From Colius striatus (lineage: Eukaryota > Chordata > Aves > Coliiformes > Coliidae), in NCBI RefSeq assembly GCF_028858725.1, contig NC_084760.1, forward strand, positions 78,436,367 to 78,500,366: DNA of 64,000 nt. Reading direction: 5' to 3'. The translations under genes and the position numbers were made by a program. The notes beneath the pieces were generated by a model that did not search any database, was not told the DNA's origin, and saw nothing but the letters and a program-made list of their open reading frames with translations. Within the stretch, counting starts at the first letter, position 1. Each line of letters starts with the position of its first letter. Below, in pieces: positions 55,550 to 64,000 of the stretch.

Positions 55550-56250
55550 TAGGACCGCACTGGAAGGAACGAAGGCGAGCTGTGCCCGGAACCTCACCGG
55601 GCACCTGGGCCGAGGGACGGGCTCTGGTGCCTTTAAGGCGCGGCGGGGGCTGGCGGGGACTACAGCTCCCGGCATGCTGCTGTCAGGCTGCCTCCTCCCA
55701 CGCCTACCTGGCAGGGTGCAGGCAGGGATGCTGCAGCCGGCAGCGCTGAGGGCGGCGGCGGAGCATGCCCCAGGGGCTCGGTGCCCGCAGCCCCGCGGCA
55801 GATGAAGCCCCGGGACAAGTGCCGGAGCACCCCATGCTGCGCCGCCCGGGCTGGAAAAGGACAAGGCAGGCTTGTGGCTGCTCCGAGGCAGCTAATTCCC
55901 CCCCCCCCCCCCCATCCGGGAAGAAACGGGGGACCAGGGAGAAAAGGTCTCTTTCTTGAGGGTCCCAGGGCTGCATCTCTCCGGAGAGGGAGGCGGGGGC
56001 GGTGGCAGGGGCTGGGCAGGTGGTCACGGGGGAAAGGAGCGGTAGGCGCTGGGGACGGAAGCGTGGCGGGAAGCGCCGTGCCAGGGACGCCCTTGGCTTT
56101 CCAAGGTGACCCAGGAAAGTGCTGCGAGAGGCCCAGGGGGGTGGGAAATGGAAATGCGGGGGTTTCATGGTTCTGACTGGACAGACTGCTGAATTAAATC
56201 TGTCTTTTGTGCCGCCGTGCCCTGGGCGTTGGAGGGAGGTCGGGGAGGGC
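55550..56250 (+). promoter_or_regulatory. SLC29A1 CpG-island promoter with ZNF143-type motif
   Basis: This is the last CpG-rich island before the SLC29A1 start codon. It contains ACTACAGCTCCCGGCATGC at 55659-55677, a close match to the ZNF143 (Staf/SBS) motif ACTACAATTCCCAGAATGC, which typically sits within a few hundred bases of housekeeping-type promoters. A 16-base C run lies at 55898-55913. The 5' noncoding exon should end with a donor in or near this island, but several weak donors compete and I cannot place it. Confidence 0.65.
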
Positions 56251-56607
56251 AAGGGGGGCAGCGGGGGCGGATACAGCCTGCTGCTCACATGCTTCGCTCA
56301 CAGCCCCAGGATTGGGGGCAGAGAGCTGCAGGCTCACAAATCCCTTAAGAGCCTGCTGCAGAGCAGCTGGACAGCCTGGGCTTCTCAGGAAAGTACCAAC
56401 AGAAAAAGTCTGTGTGTCACAGCCACTCAGCTGTAGGACTCTTGAGATGCAGGTTTCCAAAGCTGCTGCACTGTGCTCTTGCCATTTGCTGTGTCTGGCT
56501 CCCGGTGGTGCATTCTCCCAGTGGCATGGACAAGGAGTTAAAACCAGCACTACTCCTGCCTGGCCTGCATCCCTCACTCCTCATAAAATCCTCTGTTTGC
56601 TTTCCAG

Positions 56608-59600
56608 GCGGAGAACAGCCACGAGACTTGCTGAGACCTGTGCTGGCTCTTTTCACAGAAGATGACAGCAAGAGACGGGCCCCAAGATAGGTAATGCTGG
56701 ACTCTGGTGTAGATGTGGGGGCACATCCAGGGTCCTAGGATGTGAGGGAGGACAGGGAGATCCAAAGTCTGAGAGACACTCTCTCCTGCATGTACACTGG
56801 GCTGCCGAGCTGTCCCTTCCCTCAGATGCTCTCTGTCAGTTTTTCAGTAGTAAACAGGCTGTAAACAGTCCCAGGTGCTGGGACATGCCTGGGAGCATGA
56901 CTCCCTCTCAGCTCTGGCAATGGCCGCTGTGTGTCTGGGTGCCATGTGCTGAGGAGCAGCCGTTCTTTCCCCCGCCTTCCTACCCTCTCGGGGAGGGCCT
57001 CCCACAGCCCTGCTGCCGTGCCACATCTCCTCCAGCAGCCCAGGCTAGCGGGGGCTGTGGGGTGAGGGCAGGGATGGGGCAATACATTTTGTCCTCCCTC
57101 TTCCTCCTGGTGCCTGCTGCTGAAGCGGTGCCTGTCTCCAGCCCTGCCCAGCATCCCACTCCAAACCACTGTCTCCTCCACAGGTACAAGGGTGTCTGGC
57201 TGATCTTTTTCATCCTTGGTCTGGGAACGCTGCTGCCATGGAATTTCTTCATGACTGCCAGAGAGGTGAGCTCGTCCCTCCCACTGCTGCTTGTGACACT
57301 ATTTATCCCCTGTAATGTCTAGGGACCACAGTGTAGGTGTGGCAGCACGGTATAGCGTAGACTCCCCGTGTTTGCACATAGGAGACAGAATCTGGTTGGG
57401 ACAATTGGTGCTGGGCATGGGGCCAGAGGCGGGACAAGGGTGGCCTGCGTGTGTTGCGGGGAGGCCTCGCAGCACCTCAGTTCCACCAGGCTCCTTCTCT
57501 TGCAGTATTTCATCAGCCGCCTCGTGGAACCAGAAGAGATGAGCCACTTCAGGAACCAGACTGGTGAGGCTGCCTCTTCCCCCTCCTACCTGCAGTCCAT
57601 GTTTGACAACTTCATGACTCTCTGCGCCATGGTGCCCCTCCTCATCTTCACCTGCCTCAACTCCTTCATCCACCAGCGGTGAGCCTTGACCTGTCCTTGC
57701 CCCTGCCAATCCCCACAGGGCAGCCCTGGCCCGTCCTCCTGCCCTAGCACTGAGCCAAGCCACAGCTTGTTCAGTCAAGTAAAAAGCAAAATGCCAGTCT
57801 CCTGTGTTGGGTTTGGCTGGGATTCCAGTGGGAGAGCTTTGCCTCAGCATTCACAAGCTTTCGTGGGGTGGGTTTTCCTCACTGAGACCCTCTCTTGCAG
57901 GATTCCCCAGCAGATCCGCATCTTGGGCAGCCTGGTGGCCATTGGGCTGGTGTTTTTAGTCACTGCCATCATGGTGAAGGTTGCCATGGAGCCTCTTCCC
58001 TTCTTCGTCTTTACCATGATCAGCATTGTCTTCATTAACTGTGAGTGAGGCAGGAGGGGGGACGAAAGGGGCAGGGCCCTATGGCTAGGGCTCATCGCTC
58101 TGGGAGAAAAGTATGAACTGCACTGCAGGAGAGTCAAGGAGGAGAGTCTCCTGCTGTGCTTCGCAGGGTAGGGGCCTTGGCTGCCCACAGGGGCGCAGCA
58201 AATCCTTGCCTTTGGTTCCTCATTTCTGCTCATCTTTCCTCTTCACAGCCTTTGGCGCCATCCTCCAGAGCAGCCTCTTTGGGCTGGCAGGCCTCCTGCC
58301 AGCCAGCTACACAGCTCCCATCATGAGCGGGCAGGGCTTGGCAGGCACCTTTGCTGCTTTGGCTATGATCTTCAGTATTGCCAGTGAGTAACCCCTGCTC
58401 TCTGGGTGACTGGGTTTTCCCAGAGCACTGCTGTTGACAGGATATGCAAGGATCGTGCTGTAGGGCCGGGTGGGAGATGGCAGCAGGGTCTCGCTCCTCT
58501 CAGCCGTCATCAACTTCTTCCTTTTTTCCCCCCTGTCCTCTCTTCGTGTGCTCCTAGTTGGCGCCCAGAAGCCCGAGAGCTACATCGGTTACTTCACCAC
58601 GGCCTGTGTGGCGATTGGGCTGGCAATCTTCTCCTACATCCTTCTGCCTCGCCTGGTGAGACTTCGTCAGTCTGGTAGGGAAAGGACTGGGGACCTGGTC
58701 CCCTTGTGCATCGCAGCACAAGGACCATGGTCCACCAGGAGCCCGGCCTTGGCTCTGACCGGCCTCAACCTCCTGGGGCAGGGCAAGCTCCCCCCCACCC
58801 GGTCCCAAGGGAGCTCTCTGAAATACTTCTCACCTCACATGCCCTGATATCCTTGGGATACTGCAGAAACAAGCCCCTGGGCGTGCAGGAAAGCATCATT
58901 ATCAGACCTAAGTGGAAGGAACACTCTGCCTGTATTGCATTTGCCCATACTGCCCATATCTGCTATTACCACACAGCTGCTGGCAGCCTTCCTTCCTGTC
59001 ATGTTGGGGAGTGAGTGAGTTCTCAGTGGCTGTCTCTCTGCAGGATTTCTTCCGATACTACTCTATGAAGGACAAGACAGAGTACTGTGTGTACAATGCA
59101 GAGCTGGAGACCAAGAGGGACCTGATTAAGAAAGGTGAGAGGATGGAAAAAGAGGAAGAGCTGAGAGGAAGAATGGGATAATTAGATCACAGCTTTCTGG
59201 GGTCTGCCATGCCCTACTTGTGTGTCTCCCTGCAGATGAACCCAATGGGATGGAGCAGAATAACCCAAAGATCATCCCTATCCACAACCCTGACGAGAAG
59301 CCTTCAGTTGTTGCTATTTTTAAAAAGGTCTGTGAGTTGCCAGCAACCTCTGCCCTGCCCTTCATCGCAGGCGATGGGCATGGATGTGGGAAGGCATAGG
59401 GAGAGCAGACCAGCCCTGCAATGGTCTCTTGCCCTGTGTTTGGTACCAGCCTCTTTCTTTCTTCTGCCCAGCTCTGGGTTATGGCTCTATCTGTCTGCCT
59501 CGTCTTCACTGTCACCATCGGCGTCTTTCCATCCGTCACTGCCAAGGTGTCCACTGTCCTGGGAGAGGGAAATAAGTGGGGTAAGTGTGGCCAGGGATGG

Positions 59601-62600
59601 GGCGTGGGAGGAAACTGGGAACAAGGTAAATGGGAAAAAAGAAAATGGGGCTTGAAGCAGTAGGTATGTGTGCTGGGTTGACTCTGGCTGGAAGGCAGGT
59701 GCTCATCAAAGCTGCTCTGTCACTCCCCTCATCAGCTGGGCAGGGGAGAGAAAATATAACAAAAAGCTCGTGGGTTGAGATAAGGACAGGGAAATCACTC
59801 AGCAGTTACAGGCATGGGCAAAACAGATCCATCTTAGGGACATTTGATTAATTTATTACCAATCAGAACAGAAAAAGGTGATGAGAAATAAAACTCAAAT
59901 CTTAAAAATGCCTTCCTCCCACCTCTCCTTTCTTCCTGGGCTCAACTTTTCTTCTAAGTTCTCTCTTTCCCTCACAGTGGCACAGGGGGAGGGGGAATGG
60001 GGTTTGTGGTCAGTTCACACCATGTCTCTGATGCTTCTTCCTCTTCAGAGGGAGGACTCCTTACACTTACCCTGCTCCAATGTGGGGTCTGTCCCATAGC
60101 AGATAGTTCTCCATGAACTTCGCCAATGTGGGTCCCTTCAACAGGCTGCAGTCCTTTAGGAGCAGACTGCTCCAGCGTGGGTTCCCCATGGAATCACAAG
60201 TCCTGAAAACAAACATGGTCTGGCATGGGCTTCTCTCTCCCCATGAGTCCACAGGTCCTGCCAGGAACTTGCTCCAGCATGGGCTTCCTATGGGGTCACC
60301 ATCCCTTTGGGCATCCACCCGCTCCAGTGTGGGGTGCTCCCTGGGCTGCAGGTGGATTTCTGCTCCCCCATGGCCTCCATGGCTGCAGGGGCAGGGCCTC
60401 ACCATGGGCTGCACCATGGGCTGCCGGGGCACCTTCCCCCATCTCCTTCCTCTTTGACCTTGGTGTCTGCAGGGTTGTTGCTCTTGCATATTCTCACTCC
60501 TCTGGCTGCAACTGCACAGGTTTTTTTCCCCTTCTTAAGTACATCACCCCAGACGTGCTGCCACTGTCACTGATGGGCTCAGCCCTGGCCAGCACTGGGT
60601 CCAGCTGGGAGCCCAGGGCATTGGTTCCATCAGCTGTAGAGGCAGCTTCCAGAAGCTTCTCACAGAAGCCACTCCTGTAGTCCCCCAGCTACCAAAACCT
60701 TGCCACACAAACCCAATACAGTGTGCCTGAAGGGAAGAGGAAACCACTGTGCACGACCACAGAACCACTGAATGGTAGAGGTTGGAAGGGACCTCTAGAG
60801 TCGTCCAGTCGAAGCCCCCTGCTAAAGCAGGTCCCCCTAGATCAGGTCACACAGAAACATGTCCAGGCAGGGTTTGAAAATCTCCAGAGAAGGAGACTCC
60901 ACAGCTTCTCTGGGCAGCCCATTCTAGTGCTCAAATGGTGGTTTGGATGTGGACATCAGCCTGGCTGGGAGATTGTTCCAGCCCTTAGTGAGAAACCAGG
61001 AGGACCTAGACCTGAAAGACAGCTTCTGTGCAATTGGTGGGCATGCCTGGTAACACCCTGGGCTACTCAGTGACCTTCTTACCCTTTTGCAGGTCTCTAC
61101 TTCCTCCCTGTCTCCTGCTTCCTGCTCTTCAATGTCTTTGACTGGATCGGACGGAGTCTCACTGCCCTCTTCACATGGGTAAGAACGGGGCAGGGAATAA
61201 ATGTTCAGCCAGGCTCCCGTCTCCAGGCCCCTTGGCCACAGCTCTCACTGGTGCCGCTGTCCATGGCTTGGAGCAGGAAGGAGGCACAGAGCTGACTCCT
61301 GCCTTGGCTTTAAGTTCTAAGAAGAGATTTATGGGTCAGAGCCGAGAACCACAGTGTTGTCCAGTCTTCCTCCCACCCCTCTTTCAGCATGGCTTGGATG
61401 AAGCTGCCTCCTCCATTTCAGCCTCTTTGTAAACAAACCTTCACTCCAGCTATGCAAACAGCTAGACAGGAGGGCGGCAGGGAAAGAGGGTGAAAGACAG
61501 GGCAGCCCAAAATAAAACCTCTGGCCTTGGCACAGGACAACAGCTGCTTAAGATCTTAAGATCCTTGTCCTGGGAGCAGGGCAGAGCCATGCCACGTGGG
61601 TCACAGAGCTGTCCCCCGCTGTGCCCCCTTGCTCTCCTCTCTCCTGCCTGGCTCAGAGATGCTGGGGCTGAGTGATGGGAGCTGTGTGGGTGAGGAAGGG
61701 GGCTGTCCAATCCTGCCCCTTCACCCACCCCATTTCTCCTCAGATTGTTGAGCTGTTTGTTTAGAACAGCTCCTCGGCACTGTGCACAGTGGGGCCTGTC
61801 CAGGGCTGGCTTCCTCCATGGCCTGGGGTTGCTGCTCCTCTGGCCATGGCTGCTGGCTGCCCTGGGCCTTGGCCACGAGCCGTGTTGCCTGGTGTCCAGG
61901 CCACAGCCTCCATGGGGGGATGACCCAGCAGGAGACGTTTCCAAAACAAGGCTGTATTGGAAAGTCTGACTGCCTGTGGTTTGGGCCTTGTTTCCCTGGC
62001 TGGGCCTCGCTTGCTTCTTTTCTCCTCCTCAAGCAGAGGAGGCTGCTGTTCTCGCCAGTTTGCCCACAGACAGAGCAGCTGGTCTAACCTCAGCTTCCCT
62101 CCAAGCTCAGGAAGTGTCCCGTGGCCACGACAGCCCAGGGAGCTCCCAGGGCAGCTGTGGGCCTCTCCTGACCCCAGACCAACAAGCTCTGTCATCTGCA
62201 CCCCTGTCATCTCACCGAGGGGACCCCAGACACAGCTAGTCATGTCTCATACCAGGGGATGCCTCTGTCCCAGCTGCAGGGATGGCACAGGGAGACCCTT
62301 CTTTGTTCCAGCCTCACAATGTCCAGAGACTCTTCAAGGAGACTGTAACTCAGTCTATGCCTTTCCCAGCACTGTCTGAAACAGCCCCAGCATAATCCTT
62401 TCCCAGAGCTTGCCCCACTTGGCTGGGGGATGGCGTAGGAGGCTGAAGGGCTGGTTTAAAGCCCAGGTTGCAGGCCCTGAGGTGCCAGAGGGGATTTACC
62501 TCGGCCAGCCTTGTCCTGCACAGTGGCTCACAGCAGAAGGACATTGCGTGAGTGTGCACAAGTCTCTCCTGCCTGCCTGTTGTTTCCAGCAAGTGCTTAG

Positions 62601-63775
62601 CAGTCACTCACAAGCCCAGCTCAGTGTTTTGGCTCTAGATCCGCTGGTCTCCAAGTCAGCTGGGATAGGCCTTCCATACCTCATAGGACCTCCTCACTGT
62701 GGTAGGTAGTGTTGCTGCAACTTGTTGCAGCACAGAAAGTCTCTCAGCAACTTTGCCATCTCCATGGCTCCTCTGCAGCCAAGGTGCAGTAGGGAGAGCC
62801 ACAGTATAGCCCCTGCCAGCATGCCATGGGACAGAGGGTGTCCACTTCTCCACTGCTCAATGACCTGTGTTTTTTCTCCCAGCCTGGGAAGGACAGCTGG
62901 CTCCTGCCAGTGATGGTGGCTCTCCGTGTCGTCTTTATCCCTCTTTTCATGCTGTGCAACGTGCAACCCCGTAACTACCTGCCTGTTGTGTTCTCTCACG
63001 ACGCCTGGTACATCATCTTCATGATCTTCTTCTCCATCTCAAATGGCTACTTGGCCAGCCTCTGCATGTGCTTTGGGCCCAAGTGAGTAAGAGCTGGGGG
63101 CAGGGGCAGGGTTGGTTACACTCGGCAATGCCAGCCCCAGTGTGACTTCTGGAGTCTGGCTCTGCCCAGCCCTGGCATCTGGAAAAGGCGATGCAAACAC
63201 AGAGGAGAATCACTACACCACCTCAGGGAAGACAAATCCCAGTGTTGCACCTCCCAGCCTCGTGCCTCCATAGCCTAGAGATGAGGAAGCTGTTGTTTGG
63301 GCTCTCATTTCCCCTACCTGCCAGGCTGGGGAAGGGGCTGGATGCACAGGGGTCTGGGAGGGAGTAAAGCATGGCACAGCACCCACTGTGGGGCGGGCGG
63401 CCCTGCACGAGGAGCCCTGCTGGGGCTCAGCAGCTGAGCAGCAGTGCATGGTGCAGGACTCAGGGAGGGGTGTCATGCACTTTATCTTGCTTTATGAGCC
63501 CATAACATGGAGGCAGGCTCTTGAAGCCAAGGCGGATTTGCTCTTACTGTTGATGTGCTGCAGAGCAGCACAGCTCTGTGGCCTCCTCCCATCTGTCGAA
63601 CTTGGGGCAGGGCACAGGGCGTACATCCCTGAGGACAAGTCTGACACTCTTTTTCTCCCCTAGGAAAGTGCTTGCCCATGAAGCAGAGACAGCTGGAGCC
63701 GTCATGGCCTTTTTCCTGTCGCTGGGCTTGGCCCTAGGAGCTGCTGTCTCCTTTCTGTTCCGAATTCTCATCTAG
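56608..63775 (+). CDS. SLC29A1: Equilibrative nucleoside transporter 1 (ENT1); coding from ATG 56662
   Basis: This is a sodium-independent facilitative transporter for adenosine and other nucleosides in the plasma membrane. Coding exons: 56662-56690 (exon starts 56608 after a TTTCCAG acceptor), 57184-57265, 57506-57678, 57901-58040, 58249-58383, 58558-58655, 59044-59134, 59236-59327, 59472-59580, 61093-61178, 62883-63082 and 63664-63775, all in phase. The product is 448 residues (human 456). It opens MTARDGPQDRYKGVWLIFF with the family PWNFF motif in TM1. The first extracellular loop has an NQT glycosylation site (Asn54). Conserved TM blocks include GLAGLLPASYTAPIMSGQGL, NVFDWIGRSLTA and NGYLASLCMCFGPK. 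The hydrophilic central loop (about residues 220-280) is diverged, as in other ENT1 proteins. The 5' UTR exon upstream is not placed. Identity is supported by near-colinear match and synteny. Confidence 0.96.
59669..60720 (-). mobile_element. Solo LTR of an avian endogenous retrovirus in an SLC29A1 intron
   Basis: The 1,052-bp block starts TGTGCTGGGTTGAC and ends ACCCAATACA, the TG...CA ends of a retroviral LTR. It is flanked by GTATG (59664-59668) and GTGTG (60721-60725), a plausible 5-bp target duplication with one change. It matches an LTR family I recognise as abundant in birds, with internal repeats of a CTCCAGCRTGGG-type unit at about 60070-60340. The minus strand carries a TATA-like TTAAGAAGGGG (complement of about 60528-60538), which suggests a minus orientation. 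There are no internal retroviral genes, so it is a solo LTR. It lies between exons 59472-59580 and 61093-61178. Confidence 0.82.
60757..61065 (-). mobile_element. CR1 LINE fragment beside the LTR
   Basis: It begins with the complement of the CR1 tail (CAGAACCACTGAATGGTAGA, then GGTTGGAAGGGACCTCTAGA) and continues to about AGGACCTAGACCTG. It starts about 35 bp after the LTR's far edge and ends about 30 bp before the exon at 61093. Confidence 0.88.
61179..62882 (+). other. Intron 10 of SLC29A1, no other feature seen
   Basis: This 1.7-kb intron has no recognised repeat or alternative exon. Open frames on both strands lack any family resemblance. Confidence 0.6.
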
Positions 63776-64000
63776 CAGAGGCACCCAGGGGATGCAGGGA
63801 CACCGAGAGATGGCTCCGCATCCTCCTCTGAGGCCCTGGATGCCTCAGGGCCGTGGGGAGATAACACCTCATGCCTGCCCCTGCCAAATCACACTGCCAC
63901 AGCAGACGTTACATCCAGGGACGGTTCCACTCCTGCAGGGCTGGCCTGGCTCCTGCCATGCTCGGCTGTGTGATGCCTTCAGGCCTATGTGCCTTTTCCT
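63776..64000 (+). other. Start of the SLC29A1 3' UTR
   Basis: The stop TAG is at 63773-63775. No polyadenylation signal appears before the window ends, so the UTR continues beyond it. Confidence 0.8.

Noticed and set aside
59669-60720. A full endogenous retrovirus
   Set aside because: Only one LTR is present, with flanking host sequence on both sides and no internal coding remnants.
1-64000. CRISPR arrays, bacterial operons, tRNA or rRNA genes
   Set aside because: No regularly spaced direct repeats of the right size, no cloverleaf or rRNA-like sequence. The window is vertebrate nuclear DNA.

Overview
This window looks like bird nuclear DNA. Five truncated chicken-repeat-1 (CR1) retrotransposon tails with the usual avian 3' sequence are scattered through it. 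There is also a solo LTR of an avian endogenous retrovirus family, and the genes have many short GT-AG introns. Gene order CAPN11 - MYMX - SLC29A1 matches the mammalian 6p21.1-type neighbourhood, so the strand and gene symbols rest on both sequence and synteny. No species can be assigned from the sequence alone.

Layout, all genes on the + strand. Positions 47-2139 hold the last six coding exons of a calpain large subunit (CAPN11-like), with a polyadenylation signal at 3276-3281. From about 3.3 to 9.1 kb is intergenic DNA with one CR1 copy and clusters of muscle-type E-boxes, including a perfect MEF2 site at 5662-5671. A GC-rich island at about 9.3-10.5 kb contains the single-exon myoblast-fusion micropeptide gene MYMX (9476-9664). 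Only 438 bp after its stop is the start codon of a large gene that I do not recognise.

That large gene (10103-29138) can be assembled from 33 exons, all with GT-AG introns and compatible phases, into a protein of about 2,109 residues. It has a disordered N-terminus, a long spectrin-repeat-like helical region, a long low-complexity region encoded mostly by one 1.5-kb exon, a beta-spectrin-like PH domain and a basic C-terminal tail. It has no calponin-homology actin-binding domain, so it is not an ordinary beta-spectrin. I know of no mammalian counterpart between MYMX and SLC29A1. It is the best candidate here for something little described.

From 29.5 to 55.5 kb I see no protein-coding gene. 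This stretch holds GC-rich islands (30.5-31.2, 34.6-35.0 and 41.3-42.0 kb), a good CTCF-type motif, an ancient CR1-like LINE relic, a GAGGA microsatellite and a striking near-perfect 107-nt hairpin at 41876-41982. A CpG-rich promoter with a ZNF143-type motif (55659-55677) precedes SLC29A1. The 12 coding exons of SLC29A1 (56662-63775) encode a 448-residue equilibrative nucleoside transporter. Its ninth coding intron carries the solo LTR and a CR1 copy. The window ends in the SLC29A1 3' UTR.

The genes do not form a pathway. Calpain and MYMX both have known roles in muscle, which makes the muscle-type motifs between them worth testing. SLC29A1 is a broadly expressed transporter.
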